From Niastella vici (GTDB taxonomy: Bacteria; Bacteroidota; Bacteroidia; Chitinophagales; Chitinophagaceae), in contig NZ_LVYD01000046.1 in NCBI RefSeq assembly GCF_002077945.1, forward strand, positions 186,001-250,000: 64,000 bases of DNA, written 5' to 3'. The position numbers were made by a program, and so were the translations under genes. Under the pieces are notes generated by a model. It saw only the letters and a program-made list of their open reading frames with translations, did not search any database and was not told the DNA's origin. Within the stretch, counting starts at the first letter, position 1; every line of letters starts with the position of its first letter. Positions 43,374 through 51,836 of the stretch are shown piece after piece.

Positions 43374-43934
43374 TCAGCTTTCGCGCCACTTTATGTTACA
43401 GCCAATGCTTGGTTTTTGATCGGTTGCAACCGGTTTGCCTGCTACCAGGTGCTCCAGCGCATTACGTATATCGGCACCCGTAACAGGCTTTTCATTGCCG
43501 GGACGCGAATCGTCGAGCTGGCCGCGGTAAACCAGCGATAAGCCGCCATCGAAAATAAAGAAGTCGGGTGTGCAGGCAGCCTCATAGGCTTTGGCCACCT
43601 CCTGCGACTGATCGTATAAATAGGGGAAAGGGAATTGCAATTGTGTGGCAACCTCTTTCATTTGTTCCGGCCCATCCTGGGGGTAACCGGCCACATCATT
43701 TGAGCTGATGGCAATAAAGCTGATCCCTTTATTTTTATAGTCATTGCCGAGTTGTACGAGTTGTGTATTTACGTGTTTCACGAACGGGCAATGATTACAG
43801 ATGAACATAATTACCGTGGCCGTATTGCCTTTTATTGTCTGAAGTGTGAGCGTTTTTCCGCTTACCGTATCGGGCAATGTAAAGTCGGGCGCTTTTTTTC
43901 CCAACGGCGTCATAACTGAAGGTGTGCGTGCCAT
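43374..43934 (-). CDS. Thioredoxin-fold peroxiredoxin-like protein
   Basis: A 186-residue AhpC/TSA-type thioredoxin-fold protein without a signal peptide. The active-site region is MFICNHCPFVKH, with a CxxC disulfide (Cys-Asn-His-Cys), and the downstream cis-Pro lies in ACTPDFFIFDG. Proteins of this group are annotated as thioredoxin family or redoxin; a thiol oxidoreductase or peroxidase role in the cytoplasm is likely, substrate unknown. It starts 3 bp after the stop of the amidohydrolase gene upstream, so the two are cotranscribed. Confidence 0.87.
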   Translation of the reverse strand: MARTPSVMTPLGKKAPDFTLPDTVSGKTLTLQTIKGNTATVIMFICNHCPFVKHVNTQLVQLGNDYKNKGISFIAISSNDVAGYPQDGPEQMKEVATQLQFPFPYLYDQSQEVAKAYEAACTPDFFIFDGGLSLVYRGQLDDSRPGNEKPVTGADIRNALEHLVAGKPVATDQKPSIGCNIKWRES

Positions 43935-43937
43935 ATA

Positions 43938-45686
43938 TTAATCTATAAAATGTACGGTTGAAATTTTACCCTGCTCTATTTTATAAACAGCTATTCCGCC
44001 AAATGGTTTACGGTCTGTGATGGTCGTATGCTCCTGATCTATCACGATATTGCCCTGCACCATGCGGTTCAGGATCTGGCAATGCAAACCGGGCGACCGG
44101 TTAAAGAATGCGCTGTAGGTTTTGCGCATTTGTTCTTTCCCTTTCGAGATCAGCGTTCCATCAAAATTATAAAGGGCAATGCTGTCGCTATAGGGCGCCA
44201 GAAAAGCTTCTATATCACGAACATTGAATGCATTTAGTTGCTGTTGTACCAGCATTTCGGGTGTGGGCGTTATTAATTCTTTTGCCTGAATGACCGCACC
44301 TTTGTGTATCAACGTGTGCAGGTTAGCTGGTATATTCAGGTCTTTTACAGGATCAATATCCAGTAACAACAGATCGGCCATCTTTCCTTTTTCAATACTG
44401 CCATGGTCTTTGTCGTGCCCAAACCCTTTTGCGGCGTTAATGGTAGCGGAACGAATGATGTCCCAGTTGCTGAGTCCCGCCTGTTGCATGGCAAACAATT
44501 CCTTCTGGAAAGAAGCGGCATGTTGCGTACCTATATTGCCGGCATCGGTTCCTGCCACTACTAAAATACCGGCCTGTTGCGCCAGCTTCAGATTGGCCAG
44601 CATGATGGTATCTTCTTTTGCCGGAATATGGAACCGGTTACGCATTTTGAAATAATCAAAAGGCACTTTATTACCCAGGTGCTGAATGTCCATCAGGGTG
44701 CCCAGCATAAAAGGATTGGAATACGTAAGATCATGCGTGGTGAAATTGAACTGCTGGGTAAAGGTGCGGTGGTAACCATCCATAACAGTAAGTGTTGGAA
44801 TATACACTGTTTGTTTGCTTTTCAATAACTGCAACATGTCGTTGTCGAGCGGCTTGTCATCTACACTGTGCACCAGTATATCGGCGCCGGCGCTCACCGC
44901 CAGTTTGGCTGTTTCATATTGGGTAGCATGCACGGCCACTTTTAACCCATTGGCATGACTTTCTTCTATAGCCGCTTTTACAATGGGTAAGGTAACTTCG
45001 GCTTTTTCGTTCTGCCGAACGATGTACCATATTTTTATGAAATCGGGTTTGTAAGGCAATTGTTTTTTTACCAGGTCGCGGGCTTCCTGTTCTGAAGTGA
45101 CTTTAACAATGGGCGGATCGTTTTTATCGAGATTCGGCGGCAGGTACGTTGATACCAGCGGCCCGGTTACAAATACATTGGGGGCGAGGAGGGTAGTATC
45201 GAGTTTGCTGCGAATGGCATAATTGCTCATGGGCCCACCTACATCAATAACAGTAGTAATGCCGCAGGCCAGGTAGCGGGCCATAAGGTCGGCCTGGTTG
45301 TCTTTGACCCATTGCTGATCTTTTTCGTAAGGATATACGCTGTTTAAATTCACCGCATCGGGCCGTGTGTATAAACCACCGCTTTGAAAAAAATGAATGT
45401 GTGCGTCCGTCATGCCGGGCATCAGGTATTTGGCGGTTCCATCAATTATAAAAGCGCCGGCTGGTGCTTTTATTTTTTTGGCAGGCCCCACGTTTATTAT
45501 GCGGCCATGGTCAATGACCACCGTTTGATCAGCATCTGTTTTTTGCGTGATCACATTTACTACGTTCACGTGGGTGATGTATACCGGTTCGGCCGGTTGC
45601 TGGTATTGTTTACCGGTAGTATCGGGTTGTGCATGCAGAAAGGAACAGATATGAAGTAATGTTAATATCGCCAGTGATTTTCTCAT
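43938..45686 (-). CDS. Exported amidohydrolase with a C-terminal NTF2-like domain
   Basis: A 582-residue protein with a Sec signal (MRKSLAILTLLHICSFLHAQ). Residues about 40-460 form an imidazolonepropionase-like amidohydrolase barrel: the metal motif MTDAHIHFF, a KVAVHATQYETA histidine, and VVAGTDAG with the final Asp. After the barrel, residues about 465-582 form an NTF2/SnoaL-like (DUF4440) domain, starting near EMLVQQQLNAFN. This fusion could bind the released product or dimerise. The start is chosen by the signal peptide; the 45788 start runs through a heptad array. Substrate unknown. Confidence 0.87.
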   Translation of the reverse strand: MRKSLAILTLLHICSFLHAQPDTTGKQYQQPAEPVYITHVNVVNVITQKTDADQTVVIDHGRIINVGPAKKIKAPAGAFIIDGTAKYLMPGMTDAHIHFFQSGGLYTRPDAVNLNSVYPYEKDQQWVKDNQADLMARYLACGITTVIDVGGPMSNYAIRSKLDTTLLAPNVFVTGPLVSTYLPPNLDKNDPPIVKVTSEQEARDLVKKQLPYKPDFIKIWYIVRQNEKAEVTLPIVKAAIEESHANGLKVAVHATQYETAKLAVSAGADILVHSVDDKPLDNDMLQLLKSKQTVYIPTLTVMDGYHRTFTQQFNFTTHDLTYSNPFMLGTLMDIQHLGNKVPFDYFKMRNRFHIPAKEDTIMLANLKLAQQAGILVVAGTDAGNIGTQHAASFQKELFAMQQAGLSNWDIIRSATINAAKGFGHDKDHGSIEKGKMADLLLLDIDPVKDLNIPANLHTLIHKGAVIQAKELITPTPEMLVQQQLNAFNVRDIEAFLAPYSDSIALYNFDGTLISKGKEQMRKTYSAFFNRSPGLHCQILNRMVQGNIVIDQEHTTITDRKPFGGIAVYKIEQGKISTVHFID

Positions 45687-45721
45687 GCTGGAATGTTTGA
45701 ATAAAGATATGGCAGTTCTTA

Positions 45722-45756
45722 GAAATAAGAGATAAGAGGTATGAGGTAAGAAGAAA
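45722..45756. repeat. Heptad array (GARRTAA type)
   Basis: GAAATAA, GAGATAA, GAGGTAT, GAGGTAA, GAAGAAA. An inverted set lies at 45783-45810, so the pair could fold, as at 30.3-30.5 kb. Confidence 0.7.
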
Positions 45757-45782
45757 TGCAAGGACCGGAATTCAGGTTCTTC

Positions 45783-45810
45783 ATACATCTTACTTCCTGC
45801 TTCTTACTTC
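45783..45810. repeat. Inverted heptads near the J-domain gene stop
   Basis: ATACATC, TTACTTC, CTGCTTC, TTACTTC: the complement of the GARGTAA-type unit, touching the stop codon of the J-domain gene. Confidence 0.6.
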
Positions 45811-46462
45811 ATTCCCCATACCGGTACATCAACCAGCAAATAAGTGCGGTAATAACCAGCATGAGCACCCATTTATAATTGTCCCATATATGCCGTTGTT
45901 TTTTGTGGAGCAGGGCCTGTTCAATGGTTTCCTTTGCAGTGGCATCATTGGCGGCCAGTTGCACCAACAATGCAGCGATGGGAAGAAAGAACTTTTTAGG
46001 CAATGGCTGGGCGGCTTTCAGAATGCTTTGAATGATCTCGTGGTTAACGGCTTTGTCGTTATACTCATGCAAAATGCCAATGGCATCCGGTGTCAGTAAT
46101 TCCCTGATGTGCCCGCTCACCGCATCGAAGCGGATGTGAAACATATTCATGGAGGCAACGTATTGCTGCAGCAGGCGGCATTGCTGCAAAATGCCGGCGG
46201 GTGTTAATGGTGCACTGTCAAACGGTTTGCCGGTGCTGCGCACATACCAGCGCTGGTAATGATAGGCCTCTCGTTTTGTGGGATTGCTCAGTATTTTGTA
46301 GGCTTCCTGAATTTCGCGGAAGTGAGCGGCGGCCATATGGCTGCCATTATTTTTATCGGGGTGGTATTGTTGGGCCAGCCGGCGGAACGATCTTTTGATC
46401 TCCTGCCCGGTTGCGGTAGTGGGTAGCTCCAGTATTTTGTAATAGTCTTTAACCTGGTTCAT
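45809..46462 (-). CDS. J-domain protein with a C-terminal membrane helix
   Basis: A 217-residue protein. Residues 5-70 form a DnaJ J domain with the HPD tripeptide in RRLAQQYHPDKNN, so it should stimulate an Hsp70 ATPase. There is no Gly/Phe or zinc domain; the middle is helical and the C-terminus (about 198-215) is a single hydrophobic anchor (LMLVITALICWLMY). It is thus probably a tail-anchored co-chaperone at the inner membrane with its J domain in the cytoplasm. A heptad repeat lies directly before the start codon. The partner Hsp70 is not in the window. Confidence 0.88.
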   Translation of the reverse strand: MNQVKDYYKILELPTTATGQEIKRSFRRLAQQYHPDKNNGSHMAAAHFREIQEAYKILSNPTKREAYHYQRWYVRSTGKPFDSAPLTPAGILQQCRLLQQYVASMNMFHIRFDAVSGHIRELLTPDAIGILHEYNDKAVNHEIIQSILKAAQPLPKKFFLPIAALLVQLAANDATAKETIEQALLHKKQRHIWDNYKWVLMLVITALICWLMYRYGE

Positions 46463-46483
46463 GGTAAATGGTCAATTGGCAAT
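46463..46483. repeat. Three heptads (RGTSAAT type) abutting the J-domain start
   Basis: GGTAAAT, GGTCAAT, TGGCAAT, beginning at the base after the start codon on the complementary strand. Confidence 0.6.
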
Positions 46484-46717
46484 TTTCAGGCGAATAATAC
46501 CCAATCTCATTAACAATAGACTAGCCGGCAAATTAACACACTGGTTCAGTAATTATCATAGTATTTTCTGAAATTTGAATCGTGTAATTTGTATCCACTT
46601 TCGTATAAACTGCAAAGTTTTAAGTATAAATCTTTATGTGCAAAAAAAATGATACCGGGATAGTACTATTTGCAACAAAACAACGGTTTTATCCGTTTAA
46701 GCAATGCTTAATTTACG

Positions 46718-46725
46718 TATGTTTG
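46718..46725 (+). promoter_or_regulatory. -7 promoter box of the polysaccharide deacetylase gene
   Basis: TATGTTTG matches TAnnTTTG; the ATG follows 9 nt later. A weak -33 (TTTA at 46695-46698) lies 19 nt upstream. This supports the start at 46735. Confidence 0.5.
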
Positions 46726-46734
46726 CGGCGTTCT

Positions 46735-47652
46735 ATGAAAACACACACATTCCGCTCGAAGCCTGAATTAATAGCAATCCTCGTTATTGCTTTTTTCTGT
46801 TTTATGGCAGCTAATTGCCATGGACCTTCCGTTAAAACAGCCGATGTAAAAGGCCAATCCAATGCTGAAGCTTCAACGACCGATGGCGCCAGGATCGCCA
46901 AATCGCCCGAAGCCCCAATGCCTTCCCTTGATGGTATAAAAGTAGCCGATCCAAAAACCATTTTAGCCCGGCCCGAAGTGCCCATTTTGTGTTATCACCA
47001 GATCCGCGACTGGAAGCCTACTGATTCAAAATCGGCCCGGGACTACATTATTCCACCAGCCTCTTTCAATGAACAAATAAAAATGCTGGCCGATAGTGGT
47101 TATCATACTATTCTGCCCGATCAGTTATATGCCTATCTGAACGAAGGCGCGAAATTACCATCAAAACCGGTGATGCTTACGTTCGACGATACCGATGAAG
47201 ACCAATACACAGTGGCCAAACCTACCATGGATAAATATGGTTATAAAGGCGTGTTCTTTGTAATGACTGTTTCCATTGGCCGGCCCCGCTACATGACCAA
47301 AGAGCAGATAAAAGATCTTTCTGATAAAGGTCATGTTATTGCCTCCCATACCTGGGACCATCACAATGTAAAGAAATACCAGGGTAATGATTGGGTAACG
47401 CAGATAGAGAAGCCTACCAAACTGCTGGAATCCATTACCGGCAAGCAGATCAAATACTTTGCCTATCCGTTTGGTTTGTGGAACCATGAAGCGATCCCTG
47501 AATTGAAGAAGAGAGGTATGATCGCCGCCTTCCAGCTGTATTCAAAACGCGATGAGCAGGATCCTTTATATACTATTCGCCGCATCATTGTGCCGGCAAT
47601 GAAGCCCGCTGCATTATCTAAATCCATGCACGAAGCTTTTAAATATAACTAA
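46735..47652 (+). CDS. Exported polysaccharide deacetylase (CE4)
   Basis: A 305-residue protein with an N-terminal hydrophobic signal or anchor (about 11-27, then a Cys), a linker rich in Ser/Ala/Lys, and a NodB-type domain. The catalytic base and metal site are seen as MLTFDDTDED (Asp151, Asp152) and ASHTWDHHN (His205, His209); an ILCYHQI motif before it is typical of PgaB/IcaB-like enzymes. It probably removes acetyl groups from an N-acetylated glycan (poly-GlcNAc or peptidoglycan) in the periplasm or at the surface. The in-frame extension to 46636 runs through the promoter box and is rejected. Confidence 0.88.
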   Translation: MKTHTFRSKPELIAILVIAFFCFMAANCHGPSVKTADVKGQSNAEASTTDGARIAKSPEAPMPSLDGIKVADPKTILARPEVPILCYHQIRDWKPTDSKSARDYIIPPASFNEQIKMLADSGYHTILPDQLYAYLNEGAKLPSKPVMLTFDDTDEDQYTVAKPTMDKYGYKGVFFVMTVSIGRPRYMTKEQIKDLSDKGHVIASHTWDHHNVKKYQGNDWVTQIEKPTKLLESITGKQIKYFAYPFGLWNHEAIPELKKRGMIAAFQLYSKRDEQDPLYTIRRIIVPAMKPAALSKSMHEAFKYN

Positions 47653-47686
47653 CAGGCCGCTTAAAAATATTGCTATCCTATAGACT

Positions 47687-47719
47687 AATCGTCTCTTTAA
47701 CCGGGGACGATTTTTTTTA
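47687..47719 (+). terminator. Terminator of the deacetylase gene
   Basis: AATCGTC (47687-47693) pairs with GACGATT (47706-47712), followed by a run of T. The remaining gap to 47902 is AT-rich and shows nothing else. Confidence 0.75.
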
Positions 47720-47902
47720 TGCCCTGCCCAAAGGTTGCATACCGGTTTAGTTAAAACGTGTTTTTATGGCTTCCTTCACATAAAGTATTATTAAAAGGTG
47801 TAAGTATTTGTACAGTGGCATAGTAATCGTTTTATATTGATAAGGAAGGAATTAGGCGAGGGCAATGTTTCTTCCCGATTGTGTAAACAAAAACACACCT
47901 AA

Positions 47903-49789
47903 ATGAAACGATTCACAACAATATGCACTTCAGTGATACTACTGTTATTACTGTTTGGCAGTGCGCAAAATAAAGCGCAGGCCCAGGTATCGGTGCAGGT
48001 GTCGTACCAGACGTTTTACGACGATCTGGAGCCATATGGAACCTGGATCGATTACCCTGAATATGGATATGTTTGGCAACCTGATATGGGTTCAGGATTC
48101 AGACCTTACAGCACCAATGGACATTGGGTTTTTACCGATGATTATGGGTGGATGTGGGTTTCCGATTATGCCTGGGGATGGGCGCCTTTCCATTACGGCC
48201 GTTGGTTCTACGATGATTATTATGGATGGCTGTGGGTGCCGGGGTATGAATGGTCGCCTGCCTGGGTTTGCTGGCGAACCGGCGGAGACTACTATGGCTG
48301 GGCGCCATTGGGACCGCAGTTCAGTCTCAGTGTAAACCTTTCATTTGGTCATTATAATCCACCGGCAAACTATTGGTGTTTTGTTGACCGGCAATACATT
48401 GCTTCGCCACGCGTATATGATCATTGTTATGGCATACAGCGTAACACCACATTCATTAACCATACGACCATCATCAATAATTATCGACAGGAACGGAATG
48501 TGTTTGTGACTGGCGCCCCCGGCCGCCGTGAGGTGGAACGCTATACCCGCGAGCCTGTTCGTTCAGTAGAGATCAGGGATGCGCAACGACCCGGCCGTGC
48601 AGGATTCCGTAACAATGAAGTGGCTATTTACCGGCCACGGGTCAACCGCGATAATAATCGTTATTCACCTGACCGGGTGGAAAGATTTTCCCGTGACCGC
48701 AACCAGCGCGATAACATCGCCGGTAATGGCCGTACGGGCGGGCGTTTCGATGGTAATGAGCGCATTGGAAATAATATGCGGGGCTTTGAAGAAAGGTGGC
48801 AGCAACAGGAAGGAATGCGTGAAAGGAATAATGAGGCTAATAACCGTCGTTTGTTTGAAGAAAGACGGCAGCAACAGGAAGGAATAATGCATGACAGGAA
48901 TAATGGAGATAACAACCGCCGCCAGTTTGGAGAAAGACAGCAGCAGGAGCGGGTAATGCGCGACCGGCAGCAGCAACAGCCCCAGTTTGAAGAAAGACGC
49001 CAGCAGCAGGAGCAAATGAACCGGGAACGGAATGCGCAGGCTGAAAACAACCGTCGCCAGTTTGAAGAAAGGCAACAACAACAGGAGCGCGTAATGCGAG
49101 AGCGCCAACAGCAGGAGCAAATGAACCGGGAACGGAATGCACAGGCTGAAAACAACCGCCGCCAGTTTGAAGAAAGACAGCAACAGCAGGAGCGGGTAAT
49201 GCGCGAGCGCCAGCAGCAGGAGCAAATGAACCGGGAACGGAATGCACAGGCTGAAAACAACCGCCGCCAGTTTGAGGAAAGACGCCAACAGCAGGAGCAA
49301 ATGAACCGGGAACGGAATGAGCAGGCTGAAAACAACCGTCGCCAGTTTGAAGAACGGCAACAACAACAGGAGGGCGTAATGCGAGAGCGCCAACAGCAGG
49401 AGCAAATGAACCGGGAACGGAATGCACAGGCTGAAAACAACCGCCGCCAGTTTGAAGAAAGACAGCAACAGCAGGAGCGGGTAATGCGCGAGCGCCAGCA
49501 GCAGGAGCAAATGAACCGGGAACGGAATGCACAGGCTGAAAACAACCGCCGCCAGTTTGAAGAAAGACAGCAACAGCAGGAGCGGGTAATGCGCGACCGG
49601 CAGCAGCAACAGCCCCAGTTTGAGCGCCGGAACCAGGAACCGGGAAACCGGGGTGGCGGTTTTGGCGGATTTGGCCGCCAGCCACGTCAGGAACAACAGC
49701 AACCACCCGCCCAACCGGCTCCGCAACAGGGCGGGGGCGACCGGGGTGACCGCGGGCAGGGACAGGGCGGCTGGCGCCGGCATGGATAA
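47903..49789 (+). CDS. DUF6600-like secreted protein with a long Gln/Arg/Glu repeat tail
   Basis: A 628-residue protein. A Sec signal (residues 1-27, ending AQAQ) precedes a compact Trp/Tyr/Gly-rich DUF6600-type region (about 30-170) with repeats such as GTWIDYPEYGYVW, DDYGWMWVSDYAWGWAP and YYGWLWVPGYEW. From about residue 290 the sequence is low complexity; from residue 369 it consists of six near-identical 35-residue (one 25-residue) units of the type RQQQEQMNRERNAQAENN. These should form a highly charged extended helix or coiled coil. The C-terminus is Gly/Arg/Pro-rich and disordered. Function unknown; a cell-surface or envelope structural role is a guess. Confidence 0.85.
   Translation: MKRFTTICTSVILLLLLFGSAQNKAQAQVSVQVSYQTFYDDLEPYGTWIDYPEYGYVWQPDMGSGFRPYSTNGHWVFTDDYGWMWVSDYAWGWAPFHYGRWFYDDYYGWLWVPGYEWSPAWVCWRTGGDYYGWAPLGPQFSLSVNLSFGHYNPPANYWCFVDRQYIASPRVYDHCYGIQRNTTFINHTTIINNYRQERNVFVTGAPGRREVERYTREPVRSVEIRDAQRPGRAGFRNNEVAIYRPRVNRDNNRYSPDRVERFSRDRNQRDNIAGNGRTGGRFDGNERIGNNMRGFEERWQQQEGMRERNNEANNRRLFEERRQQQEGIMHDRNNGDNNRRQFGERQQQERVMRDRQQQQPQFEERRQQQEQMNRERNAQAENNRRQFEERQQQQERVMRERQQQEQMNRERNAQAENNRRQFEERQQQQERVMRERQQQEQMNRERNAQAENNRRQFEERRQQQEQMNRERNEQAENNRRQFEERQQQQEGVMRERQQQEQMNRERNAQAENNRRQFEERQQQQERVMRERQQQEQMNRERNAQAENNRRQFEERQQQQERVMRDRQQQQPQFERRNQEPGNRGGGFGGFGRQPRQEQQQPPAQPAPQQGGGDRGDRGQGQGGWRRHG
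49007..49606 (+). repeat. 105-bp in-frame tandem repeat
   Basis: The sequence caggagcaaatgaaccggg recurs at 49007, 49112, 49217, 49292, 49397 and 49502, giving steps of 105, 105, 75, 105 and 105 bp. The 75-bp unit lacks 10 codons. Units are nearly identical at the DNA level, which points to recent expansion by unequal recombination or slippage. Confidence 0.95.
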
Positions 49790-49813
49790 TAAAACAATCT
49801 TTTTTCAGTTACA

Positions 49814-49840
49814 AAAAGGGCCGAAAGGCCCTTTTGCTTT
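49814..49840 (+). terminator. Terminator of the DUF6600 gene
   Basis: AAAAGGGCC-GAAA-GGCCCTTTT (49814-49835): a 9-bp stem with a GNRA tetraloop and a T-rich tail. Confidence 0.85.
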
Positions 49841-50011
49841 AATTATCAGGCATATTGCAAAGGCTGGTGCAACGGAAGGGACTGGTTAATTGTCATAATT
49901 GCCGGGAAATCATCGCATCCCGATAAACTAATTGGTAAATTTGCGGTCTGAAAACGAGCCTGTTATTAACGAATCACATTTAAACGAGAAAAATCTTATT
50001 GTTAACTAAAA

Positions 50012-50740
50012 ATGAAAACTGTGCAAGTAAGAAAAAATGCTTTTTTGTTTTTGGGGGCACTGTCTTTTTTAACCGTGCTGTTGAGTGGGTGTTTGAAGGA
50101 AGCGGCAAGCAGTACCAGTCCAGTCAAAACGTTTGTCTCTTTGTTGCATCTGGCGCCAAAGGCTCCCTCGGTGGAGGTATATTTCGATAATACGAAGGCA
50201 TCCTCTGCAATCACTGCGGGTTCGGTTTCGCCCACCTATTCAGCGCTTGATCCCGCCATATTTGCCATTACATTCAAAAAGGCAAGTTCAGATAGCGTGG
50301 TAGCAAGTTTGTCTACAGCTTCATATGATTCCCTGAAGCATTATACGCTTGTATTGTATAACCCCGATAGCATGCATGTAAGTGCGTTGCGCATGGTAGA
50401 TGATTTTTCACCATTGGTCGATGTATCAAAGACGCATTACCGGTTCTTCCACCTGGCCCCTGAAATTGGCCCGGTTGACGTTTATTTAAATACAACGAAA
50501 ATTGAATCAAGCCGTGAGTATGCCGACATTGCTAGTACCACTTATTACAACCAGTTCTTCCAGGTTTCTCCGAACACTTATGATATTACTGTAAAGAAAG
50601 CAGGTACTGATTCGGTGATTGCTCAAACGTATTCTGTAACAATGGGTGGTGGCTATGCATACACCCTGTACTTAAAAGGGCTTACCGGCAAAACAGGCAC
50701 TACTGCATTGGGAGTTGATTACCTGATGGCATCTGATTAA
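50012..50740 (+). CDS. DUF4397-domain lipoprotein
   Basis: A 242-residue protein with a lipoprotein signal (lipobox LLSGC, Cys at about residue 27) and a DUF4397 beta-sandwich core. The FVSLLHLAPKAPSVEVYFDN and YRFFHLAPEIGPVDVYLN segments are the repeated strands typical of this domain, one at about 45 and one at about 145. DUF4397 proteins are surface-exposed or periplasmic lipoproteins of unknown function common in Bacteroidota. It has its own terminator. The start ATG at 50012 follows GAAA about 10 nt upstream. Confidence 0.87.
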   Translation: MKTVQVRKNAFLFLGALSFLTVLLSGCLKEAASSTSPVKTFVSLLHLAPKAPSVEVYFDNTKASSAITAGSVSPTYSALDPAIFAITFKKASSDSVVASLSTASYDSLKHYTLVLYNPDSMHVSALRMVDDFSPLVDVSKTHYRFFHLAPEIGPVDVYLNTTKIESSREYADIASTTYYNQFFQVSPNTYDITVKKAGTDSVIAQTYSVTMGGGYAYTLYLKGLTGKTGTTALGVDYLMASD

Positions 50741-50781
50741 CATTGAAGTGCGAACAGCGTTTCATGAACATAAATGTTTTG

Positions 50782-50815
50782 ATACGTCCCGACTAAAGTC
50801 GGGACGTATTTTTTT
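50782..50815 (+). terminator. Terminator of the DUF4397 gene
   Basis: ATACGTCCCGACT (50782-50794) pairs perfectly with AGTCGGGACGTAT (50797-50809), then T-run. It shares the TCCCGAC core with the terminators at 9781 and 35782. The rest of the gap to 51079 contains only an AGATAA/TTATCT inverted repeat near 50868. Confidence 0.88.
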
Positions 50816-51079
50816 CGTACATGTGCGAAATTTATTTGTTATGGCACTAGGAAAAGAATTAATTTTTAGATAACTTTATTATCTTCCTTATTACAGCCGA
50901 TTTATTGAATTTTACTAGCGAAATGTTAAGTCTCACCCATTTTACTTTCCGTGTCTGTACTCCGTGAACTTTTTGGTTTTACTGATGTTTGGTTGGTAGC
51001 GCATGCATAAACGCTTTAGTGTTGTTTATATACATATTGATGTACCATCATCTGATAACCTTTATAAAGTTTTGAACGT

Positions 51080-51304
51080 ATGAAAAAATCATCGGCAACT
51101 GTATTTTCTCCTACTATGGAGTTGCCCGCTATCACAAAGAAGCTCACCCGCCGTATTGTTCGAAGGAAAACAAACCGGAAAGCTGAACCCATTTTAAATA
51201 CGGTATCACCCCCAAGTGAAGAAACCATCCGGCAGCTTAACCGTATTGCCCAGGAATATCCTTTTTGCGTTTACTATAAACAGAAAGTAAACGATCCTTT
51301 ATAA
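51080..51304 (+). CDS. Small protein A of a paralogous pair, unknown
   Basis: A 74-residue protein with a basic central part (KKLTRRIVRRKTNRK) and a C-terminal core PPSEETIRQLNRIAQEYPFC-VYYKQ. The same core, 17 of 25 positions identical, is found in the protein encoded 317 bp downstream, which is the main argument that both are real. There is no obvious signal peptide, and each core has one cysteine. I do not recognise the family. The N-terminal parts differ between the two, as leader and core regions do in some peptide precursors, but no maturation enzyme is recognised beside them. Confidence 0.65.
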   Translation: MKKSSATVFSPTMELPAITKKLTRRIVRRKTNRKAEPILNTVSPPSEETIRQLNRIAQEYPFCVYYKQKVNDPL

Positions 51305-51433
51305 TTATTACAATAAAAAATATATACGCTGCTTTTAAGGTCTGGGTAGGTATTTTTCCTTATCAGACGTTATTTTCTTGCAAAAAAGCATATATTTTTT
51401 GTTAAAGGGCTAGCATTCCAGGAATTTTTGATC

Positions 51434-51441
51434 TATCTTTG
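51434..51441 (+). promoter_or_regulatory. Possible -7 promoter box upstream of small protein B
   Basis: TATCTTTG matches TAnnTTTG, with no clear -33 TTG. It would leave a leader of about 170 nt before the ATG at 51621. Otherwise the 316-bp gap 51305-51620 shows nothing clear. Confidence 0.35.
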
Positions 51442-51620
51442 ATGTAGATTACAACTCTCGAAAACTACTTTCTTTCTATTCCCGCTTGTCATTGAAATAA
51501 CGATTAACGATCTGATTCTTTTTCTGCCGTATGAACGACCCGGTCTGATTTTGTATAGCGTTCGTATCCAACAGAAAGCCTGTTTAATTACATCTATTCA
51601 CTACTTGTAAATTTTGGCGC

Positions 51621-51827
51621 ATGAAAAAGAAAACATTCACATTGACTACAGCTGTCAACAGCACTTCAACCCTTTCCTTTGAAAACACCAACGCAGCGGA
51701 AAAGATCCTGATGGAAACAGCGTTTCCTACTCCTCCCAGTGAAGAAACTGTAGCCCGCCTGAACGCAATAGGCCGTGAATATCCTTTTTGCGCTTACATG
51801 AAACAGAATAACCTGTATTTACTGTAA
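51621..51827 (+). CDS. Small protein B of a paralogous pair, unknown
   Basis: A 68-residue protein with a Ser/Thr-rich N-terminal part and the C-terminal core PPSEETVARLNAIGREYPFC-AYMKQ shared with the gene at 51080. The N-terminus begins MKKKTFTLTTA and lacks a typical signal peptide. Its stop lies 9 bp from the stop of a convergent CPBP-family membrane protein gene. The shared core, small size and nearby membrane protein resemble peptide-plus-immunity arrangements, but nothing in the sequence proves export or toxicity. It may instead be a small regulator. Confidence 0.68.
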   Translation: MKKKTFTLTTAVNSTSTLSFENTNAAEKILMETAFPTPPSEETVARLNAIGREYPFCAYMKQNNLYLL

Positions 51828-51836
51828 TTGGGTGCT

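Noticed and set aside
46636-46734. Upstream extension of the polysaccharide deacetylase frame
   Set aside because: It contains the TATGTTTG promoter box at 46718 and would hide the signal peptide.
49007-49606. CRISPR array
   Set aside because: The repeated units are contiguous 105-bp coding repeats with no spacers.
48661-49783. Long open frames on the minus strand opposite the DUF6600 repeat (294, 372 and 289 codons)
   Set aside because: They mirror the low-complexity Gln/Glu/Arg repeat, have skewed Leu/Pro/Ser/Cys composition without a start signal, and overlap a clear secreted-protein gene.
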